Assembly (NCBI GenBank): GCA_963772555.1
Contig: CAVYXQ010000023.1
Span: 91,790 to 155,789 of the forward strand
Length of the DNA: 64,000 bases
Direction of reading: 5' to 3'
DNA from: Roseiarcus sp963772555
Lineage (GTDB): Bacteria; Pseudomonadota; Alphaproteobacteria; Rhizobiales; Beijerinckiaceae
The position numbers and the translations under genes are program-made. Positions 53,883 through 64,000 of this stretch are shown here, in pieces. Every line of letters begins with the position of its first letter. Positions within the stretch are counted from its first letter, which is position 1. A model generated the notes under the pieces. The model was not told the DNA's origin. It made no database searches and was given only the letters and a program-made list of their open reading frames with translations.

Positions 53883-53901
53883 GGCCGCCCCTCCGGCGGC
53901 C
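53883..53901 (-). promoter_or_regulatory. hairpin between aptamer and first ORF (possible expression platform)
   Basis: A perfect 7-base stem (GGCCGCC/GGCGGCC) closes on the loop GGAGG on the minus strand. There is no T-run, so it is not an intrinsic terminator. It ends 12 bases before the 27-codon ORF and may act in translational control. Confidence 0.4.
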
Positions 53902-53917
53902 TTAGGCGGATCTATCG

Positions 53918-54098
53918 GCGCACGGCAGGTCTCCTGGCTCACAGCGTATCGCCGACGCCGCCTTCCCGGGCACTTTCAAAATGCCCAGTGGCGAGCAAAG
54001 CGTCAGCACGCCGCTCACAGTCGCGGGGGCGGCCGCGGATCGGCGAAGGGCCTACCGCGTTCCCTTTTCACCCTCAGAGGAAGCGAGGGACCGTGCGC
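53918..54098 (-). promoter_or_regulatory. cobalamin riboswitch
   Basis: The minus strand carries the B12-box GCCAGGAGACCTGCC (53924-53938), the upstream core CGACTGTGAGCGG, the GCCACTGGG element and GGGAAGGCGG in the expected order. The outer helix P1 is a perfect 8-base pair, GCGCACGG at 54091-54098 with CCGTGCGC at 53918-53925. It precedes the 27-codon ORF, DUF1636, cobW, cobN and cobG-J, and should repress them when adenosylcobalamin is plentiful. Confidence 0.95.
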
Positions 54099-54102
54099 GG
54101 TT

Positions 54103-54131
54103 TTTGTTTCAGCTTCGCCGGGGGTTGTCAA
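54103..54131 (-). promoter_or_regulatory. candidate promoter of the cob operon
   Basis: A perfect TTGACA (-35, 54126-54131) is followed 17 bases later by AACAAA (54103-54108) as a weak -10. Transcription would begin about 54097, exactly at the 5' side of riboswitch helix P1, which supports the assignment. Confidence 0.5.
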
Positions 54132-54444
54132 ATGAGCGGGAGACGCCGGAAACGGCCGCCTTCAGGGCAAGGACATGAGCAGCCTGGGTTGAACGCACTC
54201 GTTCGGGCCTCGCGAGGCGAAGGATCTTAGGAGGCTGATGCCGTCAAGTCCTTTTCGCAGCCTCAACCCTCCGATTGGCGGAGTCAGCGACTTTCGACTT
54301 TCAGCCGACTCGAGTTCAAGTTCTGCGCGCTGTGGCGAGCCATTGCGCTCGACGGCAAAAAGAGCTTCGATGGATCGCAAGGATTGTCCCGCGACGCCGC
54401 GACGGCTCGTCGCCGCGGGCCGGCTCGCCGACAGGAGGAGACAG
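54132..54444. other. spacer before the peptide importer operon
   Basis: 313 bases between the cob promoter and the binding-protein gene. A frame open from 54238 joins the binding protein, but its extra 69 codons lack a signal peptide at the right place and are ignored. A strong AGGAGGAGAC ribosome site ends the spacer (54434-54443). No promoter for the plus-strand operon could be picked with confidence. Confidence 0.45.
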
Positions 54445-56034
54445 ATGAAAACCAGTACGCTCGCGGGCCTCGCCCTGGTCGCCTCCCTCGTCAGCGCGGG
54501 GGCTGTCTCGGCCAAGACGCTCGTCTACTGCTCCGAAGGCAGCCCGGAGAATTTCACCCCGGCAATCAACACGACCGGCACCAGCTTCGACGCGGCGCGC
54601 CCCGTCTACAATCGCCTGACGGAATTCAAGCGCGGCACGACGGAAGTCGGCCCGGGTCTCGCCGAAAGCTGGGACATAGCCGACGGCGGCAAGACGATCA
54701 CCTTCCACCTGCGCAAAGGCGTCAAGTTCCATTCCCTGAAGGATTTCAAGCCGACACGCGACTTCAACGCCGACGACGTCCTGTGGTCGATCGACCGGCA
54801 ATGGAAGCCGGACCATCCCTATTACAAGGTGTCGGGCGGAAAGTACGATTACTTCAACGACATGGACATGCCGGCGCTGCTCGACACGGTGTCGAAGACC
54901 GACGACTACACCATTGTCATGAAGCTCAAGACGCCGAACGTCGCGATTCTCGCCAATCTGGCGATGGACTTCATGGCGATCGGCTCGAAGGAATACGCCG
55001 ACTTCCTTTTGAAGAAAGGCACGCCAGAGCAGTTCGACCAGGCGCCGGTCGGCACCGGTCCGTTCTCGTTCGTCGCCTATCAAAAAGATTCAGTCATCCG
55101 CTACAAGGCGAACAAGGACTATTACGGCGAGAAGCCGCTGGTCGACGACCTCGTCTTCGCAATCACGCCCGACGCGACGGCCCGTTACGCCAAGCTCAAG
55201 GCCGGCGAGTGCCACGTCAACGCCTATCCGCGCCCGGCCGACCTCGCCGAGATGGAGAAGGATCCCTCCCTCAAAGTGATCCACGCCCCGGGCCTCAACG
55301 TCGCCTACTGGGCCTTCAACAACGCAAAGCCCCCGTTCGACAAGAAGGAGGTCCGTGAGGCGCTGTCGATGGCGATCGACCGCGACGCCATCATCAAAGA
55401 CGTCTACCTCGGGGCCGGAGAGAAGGCTGCGACCCTGATTCCGCCGACCATGTGGTCCTACGACGACAAGATCCCGAACGTCCCTTACGACCCCGAGAAG
55501 GCGAAGGCCATGCTGGCTGCGGCGGGCGTTCACACGCCGGTCGACATCGATCTCTGGTATCAGCCGGTGTCGCGCCCTTACAATCCGAATGGCAAGCGCA
55601 TCGGCGAGATGATGCAGGCCGATCTCGCCAAGATCGGCGTCAACGCCAAGCTCGTCACCTACGAGTGGGGCGAATACCGAAAGCGCATTGAGGACGGCGA
55701 GGACATGACGGGCCAGATGGGCTGGACCGGCGATAACGGCGACCCCGACAACTTCTTCTTCCTGTTGAGCTGCCCGGAAGGCAAGCCGGCGGGCAACAAT
55801 ATCTCGAAATGGTGCAATCAGGAGTTCGACGATCTGCTCGTCAAGGCGCGCGCAATTTCGGATCCGGCCGAACGCGCCAAGCTCTACCAGCGCATGCAAG
55901 AGATCGAACACGACGAGGCGCCCTCCCTGCTCCTCGCCCATTCCATCGTCTATGAAGCGATGCGCGCCAACGTGACCGGATATAAGCAAAGTCCGCTTGG
56001 AACGCATGCCTTCGAGGGCGTCGATCTCCAATAG
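54445..56034 (+). CDS. dipeptide-type ABC transporter substrate-binding protein
   Basis: 529 residues from ATG 54445. A clear signal peptide (STLAGLALVASLVSAGAVSA, cut before KTLVYC) is followed by the SBP family 5 fold: SEGSPENFTPAINTTGTSFD, AESWDIADGGKTITFHLRKG, PVGTGPFSFVAYQKDS and EVREALSMAIDRDAIIKDVY. It resembles DppA and would capture dipeptides or related peptides in the periplasm; delta-aminolevulinate and heme are also possible for this family. First gene of the importer operon. Confidence 0.93.
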   Translation: MKTSTLAGLALVASLVSAGAVSAKTLVYCSEGSPENFTPAINTTGTSFDAARPVYNRLTEFKRGTTEVGPGLAESWDIADGGKTITFHLRKGVKFHSLKDFKPTRDFNADDVLWSIDRQWKPDHPYYKVSGGKYDYFNDMDMPALLDTVSKTDDYTIVMKLKTPNVAILANLAMDFMAIGSKEYADFLLKKGTPEQFDQAPVGTGPFSFVAYQKDSVIRYKANKDYYGEKPLVDDLVFAITPDATARYAKLKAGECHVNAYPRPADLAEMEKDPSLKVIHAPGLNVAYWAFNNAKPPFDKKEVREALSMAIDRDAIIKDVYLGAGEKAATLIPPTMWSYDDKIPNVPYDPEKAKAMLAAAGVHTPVDIDLWYQPVSRPYNPNGKRIGEMMQADLAKIGVNAKLVTYEWGEYRKRIEDGEDMTGQMGWTGDNGDPDNFFFLLSCPEGKPAGNNISKWCNQEFDDLLVKARAISDPAERAKLYQRMQEIEHDEAPSLLLAHSIVYEAMRANVTGYKQSPLGTHAFEGVDLQ

Positions 56035-56089
56035 GCCGGCCATCGGCCTGGCCCGATGAGGGCCGGGCCGATCGCCATCGGGATCGGTC

Positions 56090-57092
<1,003 letters not shown>

Positions 57093-57103
<11 letters not shown>

Positions 57104-58026
57104 CATCGTTGCCGGCGAACGCGCCGCTCCGGCCGAAGACAGCGATTCGCTGGCGCTCTCCCAGCCATGGCCGCCCGCCGCCTTCTGGGCCGCGTTCCGG
57201 GAAAACAAGGGCGCCGTCTTCGGCCTCGCCGTCTTCGGTCTCGTCGTCTTGCTGGCGCTGGCGGCCGACCTCGTCGCGCCCCATTCGCCGATCGAACAGT
57301 TCCGCGACGCCGTGCGCGCCCCGCCGGTCTGGGAAGCGGGCGGCTCCTGGCGCTTCATCTTAGGCACCGACGGCGACGGCCACGACATGCTGTCGCGCCT
57401 GATCTTCGGCGCGCGGGTGTCGCTGTTCATCGGCTTTTCGGTGATGAGCGTGTCCTTCGTCATCGGCGCCGTCCTCGGACTTATCGCCGCCATGACCGGC
57501 CCGATCGTCGATGTCGCCATCACCCGTCTCATGGACCTGATCATGGCGGTGCCGAGCCTCGTGCTCGCCATCCTGGTGGTCGCGGTGCTCGGTCCGAGCC
57601 TTGCGAACACCATCGTCGCGGTGACCATCGTCTATTTGCCGGGCTACGTGCGCCTCGTCCGCGCTTCCGCCATGGGCGAGCTCAACAAGGACTATGTAAC
57701 GGCCGCGCGCGTCGTCGGCGTCGGGCCGCTGCGGCTCGCCTGGTCGACCGTGCTGCCGAATTGCCTCGCCCCCCTCATCGTGATGGCGGCGCTCGGCGTC
57801 TCGAACGCCATTCTCGAGGCGGCGGGCCTCGGCTTTCTCGGCCTCGGGGCGCAGCCGCCGACCCCCGAATGGGGTTCGATGCTCGCCGACTTCGCGCGAG
57901 TTCATTCGCTCCGACCCCTGGATCGTGACGTTGCCCGGTCTCGCCATCCTCATCACCGTCATCGCCATCAATCTGACCGGTGACGGCCTGCGCGACGCGC
58001 TCGATCCGAAGATGCGGAGAAGCTGA
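57093..58026 (+). pseudogene. dipeptide-type ABC transporter permease (DppC-like), frameshifted
   Basis: ATG 57093. The reading follows DppC through ILGTDGDGHDMLSRLIFGAR, DYVTAARVVGVGPLRLA and AQPPTPEWGSMLAD, then leaves it at the TT in GACTTCGCG (about 57890-57892). The correct tail, REFIRSDPWIVTLPGLAILI then LTGDGLRDALDPKMRRS, is in the next frame and stops at 58026. One extra T explains it; 934 bases is 3n+1. The joined protein has about 310 residues, normal for DppC. Confidence 0.9.
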
Positions 58027-58104
58027 GCCGAAGGGGAGCTAGCCAAAGGAATGCGTCATGCAGCCGACCACTATGCTAGTTTTCCTCGAGATGCGGAGGT
58101 GACC

Positions 58105-59880
58105 GTGACTGAAACCCGAAAGATTGCGGCGATTTTGGCCGCTGACGTCGTCGGGTTCAGCCGGCTCACAGGGGCCGACGAAGACGGCACGCTTGCAGCG
58201 CTGAGGGTTCTGCGCACCGAACATACCGACCCGACGGTCGCAGCTCACAATGGGCGTGTATTCAAGCGTACCGGCGATGGCTTTCTCGTCGAATTTCGCA
58301 GCGTCACAGAGGCGGCGCGGTGCGGGGTAGACCTTCAGGCAAAGATGGCGGAACGCAATGCTGGTCTACCTCCCGACCGCCGCATCGAGTTTCGTATCGG
58401 GGTTCACCTCGGTGACATCGTCGAGGAGGCCGACGGCGACCTCATGGGCGATGGAGTCAATATCGCCGCTCGCCTCGAAGGCATATGCGAACCGAACTGC
58501 GTCTGTCTCTCTGGTGCGGCCTACGACCAGATGCTCGACAAGCTCGATTGCCGAGTCATCGATCTGGGAGAAAAGGAACTTAAGAACATCAGGCGCCCCA
58601 TCCGGGCCTACCAGATCGAGGCGAGCCCGGCGGCAGTCGCATTGGGGGCGACCGCGCCACGTCGGGTTGCGTCGGGGCGGCCACAGAAGGATCGCGCCTC
58701 GCTCGCGGTGCTTCCGTTCCAGAACCTCGGCGGCGACCCCGAGACGGACTACTTCGCCGACGGGGTGATCGAGGATGTCATCACAGCGCTCCGCCGTGTC
58801 CGGTGGCTCTTCGTTATCGCTCGGAACTCATCCTTTATCTACAAGACAAGGTCGATCGACGCCCTTCAGATCGGCCGCGAACTCGGCGTCCGATACCTTC
58901 TCGATGGCTCAATCCGCAAGGCGGGAAAGCGGGTGCGGATTTCGGCGCAGCTCATCGAGGCAGCTACAGGCCGGCACATTTGGGCCGATCGTTTCGAAGG
59001 CGATCTTACGGAGATATTCGAACTTCAGGACCGCATAACTTTAGGCGTTGTCGTCGCGGTCGAGCCGAGCCTTCGGCTGGCCGAGATCGAGCGCGCGCAG
59101 AAGAAGCCAACGGACAATCTCGACGCTTACGATCTTTACCTTCGCGCGCTGCCCCGCCTCAACGACTATTCGAGAGAAGGTTTTACTGAAGCCGAGGGTT
59201 TGCTGCGACGGGCGATCGCGCTCGATGGCGGCTACGCGGACGCTCTCGCTGCCCTGGCGGAATGTCTCGTCCGGATGACGCTGAATGGATGGGTCTCGGA
59301 CAAACAGGCGAGCACGGATGAAGCTTGCGATCTCGCCGGGCGAGCAGTCGGGGCCGATCCGGAAAACGCGGCTGTCCTTGCTGTTGCGGCCTGGGCTTAC
59401 TCCACTCTCGGCGTCCGCTTCGAGCAGTCGCTTGAGCTGGCGAAAAGGGCGCTGGCCCTGCATCCAAATTCCGTTCACGTCCGTTCGTTCTGCGGATGGG
59501 TTTTCAATTATTTCGGCGAAAACAAGCTCGCCATCGAGCAGTTCGAAGAGGCGCGGCGTCTGAGCCCAGTCGATCCGAAGAGCTACTTCCCGATGCTTGG
59601 CCTCGCGGGCGCCCACTTTTTCGCCGGGCATTTCGAAGAGACCGTAAGTCTCACTGGTCGCATCCTCGCGGAAGTTCCCACCCACAATGTCGCGCGACGC
59701 TACCAAGCCGCCGCGTTGGGACATCTGGGCCGCATTGAGGAAGCCCGGAGCGTGATCGCCGACCTCTTGAAGGCGCAGCCGAACTCAAACCTCCGAAGCG
59801 CCCGAAGCAGCGGCTTCCGAAATGCTCGCATGTCCAAACTCTACGTTGAAGGACTGCAATTGGCTGGATTGCCCGAATGA
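58105..59880 (+). CDS. class III adenylate/guanylate cyclase with TolB-like and TPR regions
   Basis: 591 residues from GTG 58105, which has GGAGG five bases upstream; ATG 58051 would add 18 residues. Residues about 5-165: class III cyclase domain with metal aspartate in ILAADVVGFSRLT and FKRTGDGFLVEF, then IGVHLGDIVEE and GDGVNIAARLEG. Residues about 200-330: TolB-amino-terminal-like domain (LAVLPFQNLGGDPETDYFAD, YLLDGSIRKAGKRVRISAQL). Residues about 340-580: TPR repeats. It would make cAMP or cGMP. It sits between the permease and ATPase genes of the importer, same strand. Confidence 0.9.
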   Translation: MTETRKIAAILAADVVGFSRLTGADEDGTLAALRVLRTEHTDPTVAAHNGRVFKRTGDGFLVEFRSVTEAARCGVDLQAKMAERNAGLPPDRRIEFRIGVHLGDIVEEADGDLMGDGVNIAARLEGICEPNCVCLSGAAYDQMLDKLDCRVIDLGEKELKNIRRPIRAYQIEASPAAVALGATAPRRVASGRPQKDRASLAVLPFQNLGGDPETDYFADGVIEDVITALRRVRWLFVIARNSSFIYKTRSIDALQIGRELGVRYLLDGSIRKAGKRVRISAQLIEAATGRHIWADRFEGDLTEIFELQDRITLGVVVAVEPSLRLAEIERAQKKPTDNLDAYDLYLRALPRLNDYSREGFTEAEGLLRRAIALDGGYADALAALAECLVRMTLNGWVSDKQASTDEACDLAGRAVGADPENAAVLAVAAWAYSTLGVRFEQSLELAKRALALHPNSVHVRSFCGWVFNYFGENKLAIEQFEEARRLSPVDPKSYFPMLGLAGAHFFAGHFEETVSLTGRILAEVPTHNVARRYQAAALGHLGRIEEARSVIADLLKAQPNSNLRSARSSGFRNARMSKLYVEGLQLAGLPE

Positions 59881-59909
59881 TCGTGCACGTAGCCCCTCGT
59901 TAGATTTCC

Positions 59910-61867
<1,958 letters not shown>

Positions 61868-61880
61868 GCGGGGGGTGACC

Positions 61881-62354
61881 ATGGACGGGGAGCGGCTGGT
61901 TCTCCCGGCCGACGGCCGCCAGTCGGAGACGGCGCTGATGATCGCCCGCGGGGTGCGCCGGCTCCTGAGGGCGCGCGGTTTTTCCAGCGTCACCGAACTG
62001 GCGCTCGTCGACGGGCGCCGCGCCGACATCGTCGCCGTCAATGGCGAGGGCGAGGTCATGATCGTCGAGATCAAGTCCTCCCCGGCCGATCTCCGCGCCG
62101 ACCGCAAATGGCGGGACTATGCCGCCTGCTGCGACCGCCTCTATTTCGCCATCTCCGCGGCGACGCCGCCCGAGATCATGCCGCCTGAGGCAGGCCTGAT
62201 CCTGGCCGATCCTTACGGCGCGGAAATCCTGCGCGAAGCCGATTTCCAACGGATGGCCTCGGCGAGTCGCCGGGCGGTCCTCTTGCGCTTCGCCCAGGCC
62301 GCCGCCGACCGGCTGCACCGGCTCGCCGACCCGGCTGGCGTGCAGGAAGTCTGA
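61881..62354 (+). CDS. mmcB: MmcB family DNA repair protein
   Basis: 157 residues from ATG 61881 with GGGGG upstream. Nuclease-like core of the family: RGFSSVTELALVDGRRADI, VMIVEIKSSPADLRADRKW, DYAACCDRLYFAI and GLILADPYGAEIL. The D...ExK arrangement (RADI, EIKSS) recalls PD-(D/E)XK enzymes. In Caulobacter mmcB is a mitomycin-resistance, damage-related gene. Typical of alphaproteobacteria. It lies just before tRNA-Leu. Confidence 0.88.
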   Translation: MDGERLVLPADGRQSETALMIARGVRRLLRARGFSSVTELALVDGRRADIVAVNGEGEVMIVEIKSSPADLRADRKWRDYAACCDRLYFAISAATPPEIMPPEAGLILADPYGAEILREADFQRMASASRRAVLLRFAQAAADRLHRLADPAGVQEV

Positions 62355-62428
62355 CGGCCAACGACCTCGCGGGCGTGCGGCGGCCCGCCATTGACATTCG
62401 CCCGCGCCCCCTCCTAGAAACCCGCCAT

Positions 62429-62513
62429 GCCCAGGTGGCGGAATTGGTAGACGCACTGGTTTCAGGTACCAGCGGTGCAAGCCGTGAAGGTTCGAGTCCT
62501 TTCCTGGGCACCA
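62429..62513 (+). tRNA. tRNA-Leu (CAG)
   Basis: 85 bases with CCA encoded (62511-62513). The acceptor stem pairs GCCCAGG (62429-62435) with CCTGGGC (62503-62509), discriminator A. The anticodon loop TTTCAGG gives CAG. A class II long variable arm is present and the T-arm GGTTCGAGTCC is standard. It is the likely attachment site for the island whose integrase follows. Confidence 0.97.
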
Positions 62514-62676
62514 TCTCGACGGCCGAAAACGTCTCGACCAGTCCAAAAATCCAAAAAATTCAACCGCTTAACGCCTTACGGATGTCCAGCGGCGTGCGGG
62601 GGCGTTCGCTTGCGTCCAACAAAATCGTTGGTACATTCGTTGGTATGCGGTCAATCCGCCCTCCGATGGTACCAAC

Positions 62677-63906
62677 ATGGCCCTTACCGATCTCGCGATA
62701 AAGCACTCGCTTCCCGGCCCGAAGATCATCAAGCTTTCGGATGGCGGCGGCCTCCAGTTGTGGATTACGCCTGACGGCGCGAGGCGTTGGCGGCTCGCTT
62801 ACCGATTCGGGGGTGCTCAGAAGGCGCTAGCCATAGGGGTGTATCCCGAGGTCGGATTGAAAGACGCTCGGAACGGTCGGGATGGTGCGAGGCGGACCTT
62901 GGCGCAAGGCCAAGACCCTTCGCAGGTCAAAAAGGCCGCGAAGATGGCGCGCACCGAAACAGGGGCGAATACGTTCGGAGCCATCGCGGACGAGTTGGCC
63001 GACAAGAAGCGTCGCGACGGCAAGGCAGCGGCAACGTTGCGAAAATTCGAATGGTTCATGAGCTTCGCGCTTCCGGCCCTCGGATCGCGACCGATAGGCG
63101 ACATTACGGCTCGTGAGGTCTTGCTCGTCCTCAAGGAGGTCGAGTCGCGTGGCATTCACGAAACAGCCCGCAAGCTTCGGACCGCGACAGGCGACGTTTT
63201 CCGCTACGCCATTGCCACCGCCCGCGCCGAGAACGATCCGACGACCGCGTTGCGCGGCGCACTCGTTACCCCGACGGTGAGGCCCCGGGCGGCAATCGTT
63301 GCGCCGAACGCCTTTGGGGGATTGCTGCGCGCCATCGAGGACTATCGAGGCGCGCCCGAAACAAGCGCCGCTCTCGAATTGCTCGCCCTAACGTTTGTAC
63401 GTCCGGGCGAACTGCGCGCCGCCGAATGGGCCGAATTAGACGTCGATGCCGCGGTTTGGGAAATCCCCCGCGGCCGAATGAAGATGCGCAAGCCCCATCG
63501 GGTCCCGCTCGCCCCGCGCGTGCTGGCCATTCTCAAGGAGCTTCGAAAGTTGACGGGACAAGGTAGGTTTTTGTTTCCATCGGTGCGTTCCACGGCGCGC
63601 TGCATGTCTGAGAACACGTTGAACGCGGCCTTGCGGCGCATGGGCTTCAGGAACGAGGATATGACGAGCCACGGCTTCCGCGCTTCCGCATCATCGATGC
63701 TCAACGAAAGCGGGCTATGGAATGCGGATGCCGTTGAACGGCAATTGGCGCACGTCGATAGCGATACCGTACGCCGCGCCTATGCTCGCGCCGAGTTTTG
63801 GAATGAGCGGGTGAAGATGATGGCTTGGTGGGCAGACCGATGCGAGCAAATGCGGCGCGGCGGCCAAGTCATTTCTTTGGCGAGACCGGGCGGCAATTCT
63901 CTATGA
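62677..63906 (+). CDS. P4-type tyrosine recombinase (integrase)
   Basis: 409 residues from ATG 62677. N-terminal DUF4102-type arm (MALTDLAIKHSLPGPKIIK, GGGLQLWITPDGARRW, KALAIGVYPEVGLKDAR), SAM-like core-binding domain (about 95-190), then the catalytic domain: Arg in FVRPGELRAAEW, Lys region MKMRKPHRVPL, H-x-x-R in SHGFRASASS, His in LAHVDSD, and the Tyr nucleophile in VRRAYARAEFW. It would integrate and excise the island at the adjacent tRNA-Leu. Confidence 0.95.
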   Translation: MALTDLAIKHSLPGPKIIKLSDGGGLQLWITPDGARRWRLAYRFGGAQKALAIGVYPEVGLKDARNGRDGARRTLAQGQDPSQVKKAAKMARTETGANTFGAIADELADKKRRDGKAAATLRKFEWFMSFALPALGSRPIGDITAREVLLVLKEVESRGIHETARKLRTATGDVFRYAIATARAENDPTTALRGALVTPTVRPRAAIVAPNAFGGLLRAIEDYRGAPETSAALELLALTFVRPGELRAAEWAELDVDAAVWEIPRGRMKMRKPHRVPLAPRVLAILKELRKLTGQGRFLFPSVRSTARCMSENTLNAALRRMGFRNEDMTSHGFRASASSMLNESGLWNADAVERQLAHVDSDTVRRAYARAEFWNERVKMMAWWADRCEQMRRGGQVISLARPGGNSL

Positions 63907-63998
63907 GCAAGAGGAGACCAAAAAGTCTTTCAAAGGAAGACCGAGAGGCGTTTGCCGCGCTTCCACCGCAACCGGCGCCCGTCTCATATAAATGCTAG
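63903..63998 (+). CDS. 31-residue ORF coupled to the integrase
   Basis: ATG 63903 overlaps the integrase stop as ATGA and the frame ends at TAG 63996-63998. The peptide begins MSKRRPKSLSKEDREAF and ends SYKC; it is basic at the start and Pro-rich later. The overlap suggests real translation, perhaps a small DNA-binding or excision factor, but no family is recognised. Confidence 0.5.
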   Translation: MSKRRPKSLSKEDREAFAALPPQPAPVSYKC

Positions 63999-64000
63999 TC

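Larger units (their letters stand above)
62495..64000 (+). mobile_element. left end of a tRNA-Leu genomic island
   Basis: A P4-type integrase starts 163 bases after tRNA-Leu in the same direction, the classical arrangement for an island inserted at a tRNA 3' end. The left attachment sequence should be within the last 15-20 bases of the tRNA. The right end is beyond the window, so extent and cargo are unknown. Confidence 0.7.

Overview
The window is GC-rich, densely packed bacterial chromosome and looks like an alphaproteobacterium of the Rhizobiales (Hyphomicrobiales) type. Support for this comes from the hisB-hisH-hisA-hisF block running into ubiE-ubiB-coaBC-dut, hslVU with an alphaproteobacterial N-terminal extension on HslV, an MmcB-family gene, a DUF3297 gene, the aerobic (cob) corrin pathway and many DUF-class alphaproteobacterial families. 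The genus cannot be fixed from sequence alone.

Layout. 0-3.5 kb: secreted DUF1254 protein, a Crp/Fnr regulator divergent from it, and an outer-membrane beta-barrel protein. 3.5-5.5 kb: hslVU protease. 5.5-7.1 kb: small sulfur/redox cluster (DUF2892, AhpD-like, rhodanese, DUF302). 7.3-11.8 kb: purine breakdown (guaD; fused allantoinase/OHCU decarboxylase), an enoyl-CoA hydratase and a TauE/SafE transporter. 11.9-14.1 kb: rpsT, DUF3297, VOC protein, cysK. 14.2-21.6 kb: housekeeping genes on the minus strand in transcription order hisB, hisH, hisA, hisF, ubiE, ubiB, coaBC, dut, Rrf2 regulator, mostly overlapping or nearly so. 21.8-24.5 kb: hydantoin/allantoin-type racemase, a 764-base non-coding stretch with short tandem repeats, and a methyltransferase.

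24.5-42.3 kb is the most unusual part: a type I secretion locus (RTX-repeat cargo, ABC exporter, HlyD adaptor) interleaved by start/stop overlaps with a GT4 glycosyltransferase, a Sel1-repeat protein and a 1260-residue protein combining a WbsX/GH99-like domain with two glycosyltransferase domains. Two more large glycosyltransferases are divergent from it. The simplest reading is export of a surface RTX protein coupled to glycan assembly.

42.5-54.1 kb is a cobalamin (corrin ring) cluster: riboswitch, 27-residue ORF, DUF1636, cobW, cobN, cobG, cobH, cobI, cobJ on the minus strand, cobK on the plus strand, then cobL, cobE, cobM. 54.4-61.9 kb is a dipeptide-type ABC importer whose five genes are split by a class III adenylate cyclase gene. 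The window ends with mmcB, tRNA-Leu(CAG) and a P4-type integrase marking the start of a tRNA-borne genomic island.

A caution for any user: eight genes (DUF1254, exporter ATPase, one glycosyltransferase, cobK, cobH, cobN, cobW, importer permease) carry single-base frame changes, nearly all of the same sign, while both halves of each protein stay well conserved. This pattern is better explained by indel errors in the assembly than by eight decayed genes.
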